From Streptomyces formicae (GTDB taxonomy: Bacteria > Actinomycetota > Actinomycetes > Streptomycetales > Streptomycetaceae), in assembly GCF_002556545.1 (NCBI RefSeq), contig NZ_CP022685.1, forward strand, positions 620,001 through 684,000: a stretch of DNA of 64,000 bases, written 5' to 3'. Under the pieces are notes generated by a model. The model did not search any database, had not been told where the DNA came from, and saw only the letters and a program-made list of their open reading frames with translations. The stretch's first letter is position 1; each line of letters begins with the position of its first letter. Below, in pieces: positions 44,878 through 55,111 of the stretch. Made by a program: the position numbers and the translations under genes.

Positions 44878-46086
44878 ATGACCGCACCGCTGCACGAGGA
44901 ACGCCGGGGCACGAACGGCGCGCGGCTGCCCGACACCCAGCAGGGCATGCGCCGCCGCAACCTCGCCCGGGTGATGCACGCGGTGGCCGCGCACGGCCCG
45001 CTGTCACGGGCCGCCGTGGCCTCCCGGATCGGACTCACCCGGGCCGCCGTATCGACCCTGGTCGACGAGCTGATCCGCACCGGGCTCCTGGACGAGTTGG
45101 GCCCCGAGCGCCCCAGCCGAGTGGGCCGCCCAGGATCGGCCCTGGCGGTCAGCGGCCGGGGGCCCATCGGCATCGGCGCGGAAGTGGGCGTCGACCATCT
45201 CGCGGTATGCGCGGTCGACCTGCGCGGTGAGGTGCGGGCCCGCGCGGTGCGACGGGTCGCCAATCGCCGCCGCGCGCCCGAACCCGTGCTCGAAGAGCTC
45301 TCCGCCATGGTGGAGCGGCTGAGCGCCGAAGTCAGGCAGGTGGGCCTCTCCCCCGCCGGCCTCGCCGTCGCCGTGCCCGGTCTCATCACACGTGACGCGC
45401 GGACCGTGGTCAGGGCCCCCAACCTCGGCTGGCGCGACATCGACCTCGCTCCGCTCCTGCCCTCCGATCTGCCGCTGAGCGTGGACAACGAGGCCAACTT
45501 CGGCGCCCTCGCGGAGCTGTGGCTCGGCGCGGACACACCGGAGGACTTCCTCCATGTCTCGGCGGAGATCGGCATCGGCGCCGCCTTGGTCGTCGATGGC
45601 CGACTGCTGCGCGGAGCGCATGGTTTCGCTGGCGAGCTGGGGCACGTTCCGGTGCGTCCAGAGGGCCCGCCCTGCCCCTGCGGCGGGCGCGGCTGCCTGG
45701 AGCAGTACGCCGGTGAGGAGGCCGTGCTGCGCGCGGCAGGAGTGGGGCCTGGCGTGGATCGGGTCGGGCTTCTCGCCGATCGCGCGGCCGCGCGGGACGC
45801 GGGGGTACGGCAGGCACTTCACGGCGCCGGTGAGGCGTTGGGCATCGCGCTCACAGGCGCCGTCAACCTGCTCGATCCGCGAGCCGTGGTGCTCGGCGGC
45901 GCTCTGTCGAGACTCGCGCCGTGGCTGTTGCCCTCGCTGGAGCAGGAGTTGACCGGCCGGACGGCTGGACGTGCCTGTGGCGTCACCGTCTCCGAGATCG
46001 GTTCGGACGGGCCCTTGCTCGGGGCGGCTCACTCGGTGGTGCGTGCCGTGCTTGATGATCCGATGGCGGTCGCCTGCGGCGCATAG
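44878..46086 (+). CDS. ROK-family xylose repressor (XylR-like)
   Basis: 402 residues from ATG 44878 with CGGAGG 1 bp upstream. The N-terminal winged helix spans about residues 25-90 (LSRAAVASRIGLTRAAVSTL as helix-turn-helix, RVGRPGSALAV as wing). It is followed by a ROK sugar-kinase-like domain with DNEANFGALAELWLG, the HGFAGELGHVPV motif and a zinc-binding CPCGGRGCLEQYAG signature. Typical XylR proteins bind operators in the absence of xylose. Placement directly after xylB and beside xylA makes the xylose genes its likely targets. Confidence 0.9.
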   Translation: MTAPLHEERRGTNGARLPDTQQGMRRRNLARVMHAVAAHGPLSRAAVASRIGLTRAAVSTLVDELIRTGLLDELGPERPSRVGRPGSALAVSGRGPIGIGAEVGVDHLAVCAVDLRGEVRARAVRRVANRRRAPEPVLEELSAMVERLSAEVRQVGLSPAGLAVAVPGLITRDARTVVRAPNLGWRDIDLAPLLPSDLPLSVDNEANFGALAELWLGADTPEDFLHVSAEIGIGAALVVDGRLLRGAHGFAGELGHVPVRPEGPPCPCGGRGCLEQYAGEEAVLRAAGVGPGVDRVGLLADRAAARDAGVRQALHGAGEALGIALTGAVNLLDPRAVVLGGALSRLAPWLLPSLEQELTGRTAGRACGVTVSEIGSDGPLLGAAHSVVRAVLDDPMAVACGA

Positions 46087-46387
46087 ACCGCAACGGTCTG
46101 CCGCCTTCCCTCCCCCGTTCGAGTGGCCGAGATATCCACAATCCCTCAGCTGTACACAGATGCGAGGCAGGCCCTTCCGCCCCAACCAGCGGGCGCCGTA
46201 ACGTAATTCGTGCGAGGCGCAGCTGCCCCACCGGCCGCGAGCGTCCACGCCGATCGGGGGAATCACGTGTCGGGGAAAGCTGGACGGGGCCTGAGACCGG
46301 ACCAGCGCAGCTCGGCGACGAGCCCGCGCCGGTTCCAGAACAGTTCCACAAGCACGGCCTGTCCGGCCAGAGCGGAGCAGTAGAGCG
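46087..46387. other. Non-coding interval with A/T-rich patches
   Basis: Between the ROK regulator and the acetamidase-like gene there is no convincing gene. Two relatively A/T-rich patches occur (TATCCACAATCC near 46,133 and CGTAACGTAATTCG near 46,197) and may hold the promoter of the downstream amidohydrolase gene. No hairpin terminator was evident. Confidence 0.45.
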
Positions 46388-47419
46388 ATGAGCGACCCTC
46401 GGATCCTGACCGTGCGGCCGGAACCCGGCGAGTACGCCTGGACGTTCGGCGGCGCCCCGCCCGTCGCCCGCATCACGCCAGGCACCGTCCTCGACCTCTT
46501 CACGGAGGACTGCTTCGCGGGGAACGTGCGCTCGGAGAAGGACCTCGTCTCCGAGGTCTGCCAGTTCCCCTATCTCAACCCGCAGACGGGGCCCTTCCAC
46601 GTGGAGGGAGCCGAGCCGGGTGACACCCTCGCCGTGCACTTCGTGTCGATCGAACCGGCCCGCGACTGGGCGGCATCGACCACGGTCCCCCTGTTCGGCG
46701 CCCTCACCTCCACACACGCCACCGCGTCCCTGCAACCACCGCTTCCCGAGGCCGTATGGATCTGGCAGCTCGACCGGGCCCGCCGCACGGCACGGTTCAC
46801 CTCGCGTGACGGCGACTTCGAGACCGATCTGCCGATGGATCCCATGCACGGCACCGTCGGCGTCGCACCCGCCAACCTCGAGGTCCGCTCGGCGCTCGTG
46901 CCCGACGCCCACGGCGGGAACATGGACACACCCGAAATGCGAGCCGGAGTCACCTGCTATCTCGGGGTGAACGTCGAGGGCGCCCTGCTGAGTCTCGGCG
47001 ACGGGCACGCGCGACAGGGCGAGGGCGAGACGTGTGGGGTCGCCGTCGAATGCGCCATGAACACCGTGGTGATCGTCGAGCTCTTGAAGGGGGTCACCAC
47101 TCCGCGGCCGCGCCTGGAGTCCGATACGCACATCATTTCGACCGGCTCCGCCAGGCCGCTGGAGGACGCCTTCCGCATATCCCAGCTGGACCTGATCCAG
47201 TGGCTGGTGCGGGACTACGGGTTCAGCGAGCTGGACGCCTACCAGTTCGCGACGCAGACCGTCGAGTCGCCGCTCGCCAATGTCTGCGACACCAACTACA
47301 CCTGCGTGGCCAAGCTCCGTAAGGACTGGCTACCCGCGCGCGAGACGCATCGCGGACTGCACGCGCGGCTGCGCGAGGTCGCCACGACGCTCCCGCGCGG
47401 GAGCCTCCGCTCCCTCTAA
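46388..47419 (+). CDS. Acetamidase/formamidase-family amidohydrolase
   Basis: 343 residues from ATG 46388. The FmdA_AmdA family pattern is complete: VLDLFTEDCFAG, NPQTGPFHVEGAEPGDTLAV, HGTVGVAP, PDAHGGNMDTPEM, LSLGDGHARQGEGETCGVAV and DAYQFATQTVESPLANVCDT. Family members hydrolyse short amides such as formamide or acetamide to ammonia and acid in the cytoplasm, serving nitrogen scavenging. No signal peptide. No nearby amide transporter or regulator clarifies the natural substrate. Confidence 0.9.
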   Translation: MSDPRILTVRPEPGEYAWTFGGAPPVARITPGTVLDLFTEDCFAGNVRSEKDLVSEVCQFPYLNPQTGPFHVEGAEPGDTLAVHFVSIEPARDWAASTTVPLFGALTSTHATASLQPPLPEAVWIWQLDRARRTARFTSRDGDFETDLPMDPMHGTVGVAPANLEVRSALVPDAHGGNMDTPEMRAGVTCYLGVNVEGALLSLGDGHARQGEGETCGVAVECAMNTVVIVELLKGVTTPRPRLESDTHIISTGSARPLEDAFRISQLDLIQWLVRDYGFSELDAYQFATQTVESPLANVCDTNYTCVAKLRKDWLPARETHRGLHARLREVATTLPRGSLRSL

Positions 47420-47502
47420 GGCCCTCTGTGTCACAGTGAGTTCCCCCCTCTCAAGTGCAGCGCCAGCCCAGCCGTTTCCCCCCACCGAGAGGCAGGTCAG
47501 TC

Positions 47503-48102
47503 ATGGATCGAGCAAGACGCTTCCCGAGCAGACGCCGACTGTTGCAGGGTGCGGTCGCCGCGGCGGTTCCCGCGACGCTGCTGTCCACCGGCCACGCGAG
47601 CGCGCAGGAGCGTGCGGGCGACTATCCACCGGCCGAGTGGATTCCGGCCAGCACCTCCAACTACACGGCGGCCAACCGGCCCAGCACCTACTCCATCGAC
47701 TACGTGGTCATCCACGTCACGCAGGAGACCTACGCGGACGCTCTCGCGATATTCCAGAACCCGGCGAAGCAGGTGTCCGCCCACTATGTGGTGCGCTCCA
47801 AGGACGGGCACGTCGCCCAGTGCGTCCGCGATCGCAACGTCGCCTGGCACGCGGGCAACTGGAGCTACAACACCCACAGCATCGGCATCGAGCACGAGGG
47901 CTGGGTCGACAAGCCGGAGTACTTCACCGACGCGATGTACCAACAGTCCGCCGCGTTGACCTCCGCCATCTGCTCGAAGTACGGCATCCCCAAGGACCGC
48001 GAACACATCATCGGGCACTCCGAAGTTCCCGGTGCCGACCACACGGACCCCGGCCCATACTGGGACTGGTCCCGCTACATACGTCTCGTCAACTTCGCCT
48101 GA
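47503..48102 (+). CDS. Exported N-acetylmuramoyl-L-alanine amidase (amidase_2)
   Basis: 199 residues from ATG 47503. A Tat-like signal (SRRRLLQGAVAAAVPATLLS) ends near ASAQ. The amidase_2/PGRP fold follows with Zn ligands in YVVIHVTQ (His) and IIGHSEVPGADHTDPG (His, then Asp/Pro region), plus AWHAGNWSYNTHSIGIEHEG. The enzyme cleaves the bond between muramic acid and the first peptide residue of peptidoglycan outside the cell. It is a single-domain form with no cell-wall binding repeats. It sits 41 bp ahead of the GAF regulator on the same strand. Confidence 0.92.
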   Translation: MDRARRFPSRRRLLQGAVAAAVPATLLSTGHASAQERAGDYPPAEWIPASTSNYTAANRPSTYSIDYVVIHVTQETYADALAIFQNPAKQVSAHYVVRSKDGHVAQCVRDRNVAWHAGNWSYNTHSIGIEHEGWVDKPEYFTDAMYQQSAALTSAICSKYGIPKDREHIIGHSEVPGADHTDPGPYWDWSRYIRLVNFA

Positions 48103-48143
48103 GGCACCCGGGCCGCTTGTCGGCTTCCGCTCCTGGGGCGACG

Positions 48144-49454
48144 ATGGCGACAACCCCATCGCCGTCCCAGGAGGCCGAGTTGACCGATCCGTGGGTGGCT
48201 CTGAAACCGGGCACCGACCCCACCGAGCAGGCACGGGAGCTGCGCCGGGCGCACGAGGACTTCACCGCCAAGGGAACGGTGGCGCGGCCGGTGCGGCCGG
48301 TCGTGGCCGACTCATGGCGGCGGTCGGCCAGGGCGCGGGTCAGTCCGGAGGCCACGGGCGCGGCGGTGGAGCTGACCGATGGTGACCTCGGCGCGTATCG
48401 CGCGGAGCATCCGCTGGCGCGGGTGATGCCGCTGTTCCGTGAGTTGATGGGCACGTTCGCCTCGGACGGCGAGCATCTGCTGGCCGTGTGCGACGCGCAG
48501 GGCAGGCTGTTATGGGTCGAGGGGCACGCGGCGACACGACAGCGCGCGGGGCGGATGAACTTCGTTCCTGGCGCGCGGTGGGCCGAATCCGCCATGGGCA
48601 CGAACGCGCCGGGGACGGCGGTCGCCGTCGACCGTCCGGTGCAGGTGTTCGCCACCGAGCACTTCATGAGGCGTGTGCAGCCGTGGACGTGCGCCGCGGC
48701 TCCGGTGCACGATCCGCGTACCGGGCGGCTGATCGGGGCGGTCGACATCACCGGTGGGAACGGCCTTGCGCACCCGCACAGCCTCGCCTTCGTACAGGCC
48801 GTGGCACGGGCGGCGGAGTCCCAACTGGCGCTGCTGGCACCGCCGATGCGAGCCGAGGACGCGGTGGAGCTCACCGCGTTGGGGCGCGAGGAGGCGTTGC
48901 TCCTGGCGGGCGGCCGGAAGGTGCGTCTCAGCCGCAGGCACAGCGAGATCGTGGTGCTGCTCGCCCGCCATCCGGAAGGGCTGACCGGTGACGAGCTGCT
49001 GTACGCGCTGTACGAGGACGAGTCGGTGCCGCAGGTGACGTTGCGGGCGGAGATGGCGCGGCTGCGGCGGGTCCTCGGCGCGGAGTTGTTGCGATCGCGT
49101 CCGTACCGTCTCGCGGCGCCCGTCGAGTGTGACGTCGATACGGTCGAGCGTCGGCTGGGGGTCGGCGCGGTGACGGCGGCAGCCGCCGCGTACGCCGGTC
49201 CGTTGCTGCCCGGGTCCCAGGCACCGGCGTTGGTCCGGCTCCGGCGCAGGCTCGCCGATCAGCTGCGTACGGCGCTGGTCGACAGGAACGATCCCGATCT
49301 GTTGGCCGATTGGGCGCACGCTCCGTGGGGTGAGGATGATCTGGTGGTGTGGCGGGCGCTGGCCGCGCTGCGCCCGACGGCATCCGTTCTGGCCCGCCTG
49401 CGGGCGCTCGACGTCGAGCTGTCCGCGTCGGGGCACGGTCGCGCGCAGCCCTAG
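48144..49454 (+). CDS. GAF-domain transcriptional regulator with winged-helix domain
   Basis: 436 residues from ATG 48144. TTG 48179 (MTDPWVALKPG), which has AGGAGG 4 nt upstream, is a serious alternative and would remove 11-12 residues. A GAF domain (about 80-215: MGTFASDGEHLLAVCDAQGR, ESAMGTNAPGTAVAVDRPVQ, IGAVDITGG) resembles the sensory part of AcoR-type activators, but there is no AAA+ sigma-54 domain. Instead, a winged helix (KVRLSRRHSEIVVLLARHPE and VTLRAEMARLRRVLG) occupies the middle. It lies directly upstream of a ThcA-type aldehyde dehydrogenase and probably senses and controls aldehyde/alcohol catabolism. Confidence 0.85.
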   Translation: MATTPSPSQEAELTDPWVALKPGTDPTEQARELRRAHEDFTAKGTVARPVRPVVADSWRRSARARVSPEATGAAVELTDGDLGAYRAEHPLARVMPLFRELMGTFASDGEHLLAVCDAQGRLLWVEGHAATRQRAGRMNFVPGARWAESAMGTNAPGTAVAVDRPVQVFATEHFMRRVQPWTCAAAPVHDPRTGRLIGAVDITGGNGLAHPHSLAFVQAVARAAESQLALLAPPMRAEDAVELTALGREEALLLAGGRKVRLSRRHSEIVVLLARHPEGLTGDELLYALYEDESVPQVTLRAEMARLRRVLGAELLRSRPYRLAAPVECDVDTVERRLGVGAVTAAAAAYAGPLLPGSQAPALVRLRRRLADQLRTALVDRNDPDLLADWAHAPWGEDDLVVWRALAALRPTASVLARLRALDVELSASGHGRAQP

Positions 49455-49500
49455 GGCAGGTAACCAGGCGCGCCCGGCCACATGCCGGGTGCCCGCCCCG

Positions 49501-49542
49501 CTCCCATCCTCACCCCCTCCCCCTCCCCCTCTCCCTCTCCCC
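49501..49542. repeat. Homopyrimidine tract
   Basis: After an initial CTCCCATCCTCA, the stretch consists almost only of C with interspersed T (repeats of CCCCCT and CTCC). It lies between the GAF regulator and the aldehyde dehydrogenase. Such tracts can form triplex or i-motif structures, but here it may simply be a slippery low-complexity spacer. Confidence 0.6.
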
Positions 49543-49561
49543 ATGCTTCGAGGTGAGCACC

Positions 49562-49579
49562 GCAACGTACATGCAACGT
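49562..49579. promoter_or_regulatory. Direct-repeat operator candidate upstream of aldehyde dehydrogenase
   Basis: GCAACGT occurs twice with an 11-bp period (49,562-49,568 and 49,573-49,579), one helical turn apart, within 90 bp of the aldehyde dehydrogenase start. The same-face spacing suggests a dimer-bound activator site, most simply for the adjacent GAF regulator. Evidence is positional only. Confidence 0.5.
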
Positions 49580-49646
49580 CAGCGCTCCTAGCCTCCGGGC
49601 GAGAGCTGCCCAACGGCGGGCAGCCTTCCCCGGGAGGCCAGCCAAG

Positions 49647-51170
<1,524 letters not shown>

Positions 51171-51181
51171 AGGCACGAGAA

Positions 51182-51219
51182 AAGGCGCCTGACCTGGGCT
51201 TTTACCCGTCAGGCGCCTT
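51182..51219 (+). terminator. Terminator of the aldehyde dehydrogenase gene
   Basis: A perfect 12-bp inverted repeat (AAGGCGCCTGAC and its complement) with a 14-nt loop starts 12 bp after the stop codon. The A/T ends of the arms give a short U-rich 3' side. Confidence 0.85.
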
Positions 51220-51331
51220 CCGCTCGACCCGCTCAGCCCAGGGCCCGGTTTACGTTGTAACTCCCAGTTCCTCCCACCGCTACCCCCCTTCTGACCAGCT
51301 GTTCCGGACCAGTGGCGGACCAAACCCCGAC

Positions 51332-52714
51332 TCACCCCGCAGGTACCCCGCCCTGGCTGACGCGGTCCCACTCCTTCATCGACTGCTCGATGAGGCGGTT
51401 GGCCTGCTCCCGGACGCCGTCCAGGAACTTGGCGTAGTGCCGGAAGAGGACCTCGATGCTCTGGCCCGCGCGGCGGGCACACTCGGCCGGGTCCACACCG
51501 GAGTACAGCCAGAACGAGATCCCGGCGTGCCGAAGGTCGTAGGGCCGCTTGGCCAGCCCGGAGGCGAGTTCCGTGCGCGTCAGGACGCACTTCCGCGCCC
51601 GCGCCCAGGTGGTGCCGTACGCGGCCGCGTCCACGTAGTTGCCGGCCTGGTTCCGGAACAGTCGGCCATCCGGCGCCACGCCGAACCGTTCGATGTGCGC
51701 ACGGAGGATGCATACGAACTGCGGCGGAATCGGCACAGGTCGGGTGGCGGTGGCCGCGCGGCGCTTGAGCGAGTGCACCTCGTGCACCGCGCCGTCGTCC
51801 GTCCACTCCTTTCCTGCGATGACGACGCCGCCCGAAAGGTTAAGCATCCCCCACCCGGTCTTGGGGAGGTGACACTGATCGAGCCGGATTACCTCCGCGG
51901 GCCGCATGGCCGCGTAGTACATACAGCCGAACAACGCCTCCAGGTGAGGGCCGCGTCCGCGCAGTTGGGCAACCGCCGCGAGGAGCCGGGCGACCTGGGC
52001 CGGGTTGGGGACGGCGGCCGGGTCCACCTCCTCGCTGACGGCCGGAGCGTTCCATCTGAGCCCGTTGAGTGGGTTCTCCGCGAAATAACCTTTCTCCACT
52101 GCGGTGTTGAGTACTTGGTTGAACGCAGCCCGCTTGCGCCGTGCCGTCTTGGCCGCAGCCGCCTTGCCGTCCAGCTTGCGGCACAGGGCGTCCAGCGCCC
52201 GTCGTAGCACATCGGCTTCCGCGAGCGCACCGACGGAAAGGGAGTTCCGCTTTATCCAGTCCAGGGCCTGCCGCCATTCGTCGGTCGGCTCCTGGGCCCA
52301 AGCGTTCTTGTTGAATGACCACGAGTACAAGGAGCGCCGCAGCACCCGCGGCTCCGGATAGCTTGCGCCAGGGTGCACCAGGGCAGGTGTGATGGTGGCG
52401 AATGCGTCGGCCAGGGTTCGGCGGGTGTTTCCCGGCGTGCGGTCCCATCGTTGGTCGAGGTATTCGTGGGCAAGGTCGTACCACGTCGTCCGCTGCTTGA
52501 TGGCTCGCAGCTCGGACGTCGGCAGACCGGTGTGCACATCGAAAGCCTCACCGTCGCGCGCCGCCGTCATCAGCTTTGAGCGCCTGCTGTCGGCAAGACC
52601 GGAGGTAATGAATGACTCGGATTTTTCGCGCCCTTCGACCGTCCACCGGACCATAAACGGTTTGCGCCGGTCAGGGCGCTCGCGTATGTCCCAGAAACGG
52701 ACGTTGTAGCTCAT
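51332..52714 (-). CDS. int: Tyrosine recombinase / integrase
   Basis: 460 residues from ATG 52714, which overlaps the excisionase stop (ATGA); TTG 52720 is an alternative. The N terminus has an AP2-like arm-binding region (MVRWTVEGREKSESF), a SAM-like core-binding domain, and the catalytic domain with Arg in YAAMRPAEVIRL, PYDLRHAGISFWLYSG (Arg-His box), then GQSIEVLFRHYAKFL with the nucleophilic Tyr. This is the actinobacterial integrative-element type (pSAM2/AICE or prophage). No tRNA or obvious att duplication is seen nearby. It marks the left edge of the accessory region. Confidence 0.9.
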   Translation of the reverse strand: MSYNVRFWDIRERPDRRKPFMVRWTVEGREKSESFITSGLADSRRSKLMTAARDGEAFDVHTGLPTSELRAIKQRTTWYDLAHEYLDQRWDRTPGNTRRTLADAFATITPALVHPGASYPEPRVLRRSLYSWSFNKNAWAQEPTDEWRQALDWIKRNSLSVGALAEADVLRRALDALCRKLDGKAAAAKTARRKRAAFNQVLNTAVEKGYFAENPLNGLRWNAPAVSEEVDPAAVPNPAQVARLLAAVAQLRGRGPHLEALFGCMYYAAMRPAEVIRLDQCHLPKTGWGMLNLSGGVVIAGKEWTDDGAVHEVHSLKRRAATATRPVPIPPQFVCILRAHIERFGVAPDGRLFRNQAGNYVDAAAYGTTWARARKCVLTRTELASGLAKRPYDLRHAGISFWLYSGVDPAECARRAGQSIEVLFRHYAKFLDGVREQANRLIEQSMKEWDRVSQGGVPAG

Positions 52715-52908
52715 CGCCAAGTGTCAGAATCCCTCTCGCATGCTTCCCACCAGGCGTCCAGGTCTGCGCGACGGCAACGGATTTCGCCATTGGGCAACTT
52801 GAACATGCGGGGAGCTTGTCCGCGAGCACGCATTCGGTAGAACGCCGACGGACTCATACGGATCTCTGCTAGGACCTCAGCGAGCTTCAGCGCCGGAGGA
52901 CGAGCCAT
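52711..52908 (-). CDS. xis: Excisionase / helix-turn-helix (MerR-like) protein
   Basis: 65 residues. A winged-helix excisionase fold is evident: LKLAEVLAEIRMSPSAFYRM (helix-turn-helix), RGQAPRMFKLPNGEIRCRRA (wing) and LDAWWEACERD. It is directly followed by int with overlapping start and stop, the usual xis-int arrangement, so it probably directs excision of the element and may regulate int. No replication or transfer genes of a complete element follow. Confidence 0.85.
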   Translation of the reverse strand: MARPPALKLAEVLAEIRMSPSAFYRMRARGQAPRMFKLPNGEIRCRRADLDAWWEACERDSDTWR

Positions 52909-53355
52909 GCAATTTCACCTTCGTACTGGGAAAGGCTTCACGTCGGAAATCCAGCCGCGCATCGACACGGCACAGGTCTGCAGTTCTGAACAGCCACCCC
53001 TCGCGGAGTGGGCGACAGGACACAGCTAGGCAGAACAAATCGACGCAGCGGGAGAATTCGTCACGGCATGCAGGAGACGGCCGGGGAGGAGGCCATGCGT
53101 AGCAGGCAGCCACAGCCGTGAACATGAAGACGCGGTCATTGACGTAGCAGCGCGTGGCAACGGCCGCCTTATTACCTCCTCACGAATACGTGCAGCATTG
53201 CCAACTGCGTCCGCCACAGCTCCACCGCCAAGCACAGCCGCGTGCGAACACCATCAATGCTCTGGAGAATCCCCGGTTTCGGTAACCGGGGATCGTCTGC
53301 TATACATCACGCAGCACGGAGGAGGGCATCGCCCCTGGCGCTCCCGTCGCCTCCG
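52909..53355. other. Non-coding interval upstream of xis
   Basis: No gene can be supported here. An 82-codon minus-strand frame (53,125-52,877) overlaps the xis start and shows no recognisable family. The stretch carries a hairpin at 53,269-53,293. G+C appears slightly lower than in the core chromosome, consistent with mobile-element DNA whose replication and transfer genes have been lost. Confidence 0.5.
53269..53293. terminator. Perfect hairpin
   Basis: A 10-bp inverted repeat ATCCCCGGTT / AACCGGGGAT with a 5-nt loop lies 63 bp past the stop of the winged-helix gene encoded on the minus strand. It is well placed as that gene's terminator; an operator role cannot be excluded. Confidence 0.6.
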
Positions 53356-53847
53356 TCAGGGAGCCAGCCGGTAGGACCTGAGCGCGGGGTGTACGTCGTC
53401 GTCCATCAAGACCACAAGACCGTTCTCGGTTAGTCGCCTGAGGTTGCGCGCCACCACGCGCTCGGGGACCCCAACGGCTCGGGCAATGCCTCGGGCCTCA
53501 GCACCGGGGTGGGCCGCGACGTACGCGAGCACCACCAGGTCTTGGCGATGCCCGCTCTGCACCAGGTCCTCACCGAAGAAGCCAGCGGCGCAGACGCAGA
53601 GGCACATGGCCGTAGAGAGGGCGGCGTAGTCGGCTTTCGTCTGGGCGGTCCATGCGTTCATGGCGCCGAGCGCCAGGAGGATCGGGGCCGTGACGCGGGC
53701 CGATCGAAGTGCGACTTTCGGCAGGTGGGCCTCCTTGCTAGGACCATCGCGTGAGACGGGAGAGGGAAGCCAGCGCGACACGCCGACACCCGCACAGCTG
53801 TGAGCGTCTCTGACCTGGTCTTTTCCGGGGAGGTTGTACGTTGACAT
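53356..53847 (-). CDS. Membrane-associated winged-helix protein
   Basis: 163 residues if started at ATG 53847 (MSTYNLPGKDQVRDAH), with GGAG 3 nt upstream. A stronger AAGGAGG site sits before a CTG 44 codons downstream, so a shorter form starting just before KVALRSARVT is possible. Two hydrophobic helices (VTAPILLALGAMNAW and ALSTAMCLCVCAAGFFG) precede a C-terminal winged helix (LVVLAYVAAHPGAEARGIAR, VPERVVARNLRRLTENGLVV). A small membrane-tethered regulator is the likeliest reading. No family recognised; it lies in the accessory region behind the integrase. Confidence 0.55.
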   Translation of the reverse strand: MSTYNLPGKDQVRDAHSCAGVGVSRWLPSPVSRDGPSKEAHLPKVALRSARVTAPILLALGAMNAWTAQTKADYAALSTAMCLCVCAAGFFGEDLVQSGHRQDLVVLAYVAAHPGAEARGIARAVGVPERVVARNLRRLTENGLVVLMDDDVHPALRSYRLAP

Positions 53848-53999
53848 GGTCTCCGGGAGTGATTCCAGTCCCCCAGGGCTCCTTCTCGGGAAGAGGGAGC
53901 CGATGCCTTCGGCGCGGAGCAACTGCACCAACTCCTCGATGGGTGCAACTCTCCCTGAGTGAGATCGCTGGCCAGGCCAGGAATTCGAAGTTGTGCTGG

Positions 54000-54908
54000 T
54001 CAGGTTGAGGGTAGACCTGTTCGCGCCGTGGTTTCCGCGGGTGCGGACAGCATGTTCGGTGATGAGTCCCGCAGACCGCTGAGCGCCTGGACCGTCATTA
54101 CCACCGCGGCCCCCGCCGCCACGCCGAAACCGCCGTGCGCACCGCCCGTGTCCACTACCCGCCCCGCGACCGCCGCGGCGCCCTCTATTCCTGCCGCGCT
54201 TGCGGAGTTGCCCCAGCTGAATGCCTGGGTGAGGACGGCGCGCGGGACCGACGACTCGGTGAGGACGGAAGCGAGGATCAGGAAGACCGGCACGGCGAGT
54301 CCGGTCAGGGCGAGGATGGCGCCGACCGCGAGGGGTGCGTCGAGGAAGGTCAGCGGGAGGCTCGCGAGGGTGAGGAAGGCGGCAGCTGCGGCCTGGTGGC
54401 GCCGGGGTGAGCCGCCGCGACGCCATGCTCCGTAGGCCCAGCCACCCACCAGGTTGGTGCAGTTGGAGGCGAAATACAGCAGGGCTGCCACGTCCGGCGG
54501 GCCGCGCCCGACGGCGTACGCGGCGGTGGACACCTGCATCGCGCCGGAGAACACCCCTAGCGTGAGGCTGAGCGCGACCTGCCGCAGGAATGCGGAGCGC
54601 AGGAGGGCGCGTCCGGCGTGCCGGCGTTCGGCGGGGCCGGTGAGGGGCGGCATGGTGCGGCGCTGGGCGGCGAGGGCGAGCCCGCCGACGACGACGAGCG
54701 CGGCGGCGACCAGCGCCCCGGCACCCGGGCGGCCCGCCGCACCGAGGACGCTCACCAGGGCCGGGCCGGCCAGGTAGGACACGCCGTTGGTGAGGGCCTC
54801 CAGGGCGAAGGCGGTGGGCAGCGCGACAGCCCGTTCGCCGGACAGCAGGGCGGACCAGCGGGCGGCGGACAGGGCACCGAGCTGGGGCAGTGTCGCCCCG
54901 ACGAGCAC
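54000..54908 (-). pseudogene. MFS transporter, N-terminally truncated
   Basis: 302 codons matching the central and C-terminal helices of an MFS drug/solute exporter: VGATLPQLGALSAARWSALL, the mid-loop Arg-rich segment after ALAAQRRTMPPLTG, and later helices such as FSGAMQVSTAAYAVG. A full protein would be about 400 residues. The first three or so helices are missing, and homology stops abruptly near 54,915-54,925, where unrelated sequence begins. GTG 54908 could start translation, but the product would lack the N-terminal bundle. Most likely a deletion remnant. Confidence 0.72.
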
Positions 54909-54929
54909 TCCGGCGACGAGGTGAGGAGA

Positions 54930-55036
54930 AGTACCTCGAAGGCGACACCGACCTGCACACCCTCGACCACTGGCTCACCCGTGCCCCCACGCCGACGACC
55001 TCTTCACCGACGCGCCGGAGCACGGCGAGGCGTAAC
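54930..55036 (+). pseudogene. Unidentified 3' gene fragment at the MFS junction
   Basis: A plus-strand coding-like stretch reads KYLEGDTDLHTLDHWLTR, then after one apparent frame change HADDLFTDAPEHGEA and a stop. It abuts the MFS truncation point and looks like the end of an acidic protein whose remainder was deleted with the MFS N terminus. No family recognised, and the frameshift is inferred. Confidence 0.3.
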
Positions 55037-55111
55037 ACCTACGACGCGACGCGAATGTGAGGGGCCCGGAAACCGTGAAGGCGGTTCCGGGCCCCTCATG
55101 CGTGTGTCAGC

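Noticed and set aside
51220..51331. Possible tRNA 3' end acting as attachment site next to int
   Set aside because: I looked for a T-arm and acceptor-stem complement on both strands and found none; no second copy of this sequence was noticed to the right.
52877..53125. An 82-codon minus-strand frame upstream of xis
   Set aside because: It overlaps the xis start, is rich in Cys and Trp without a recognisable pattern, and has no good ribosome-binding site.
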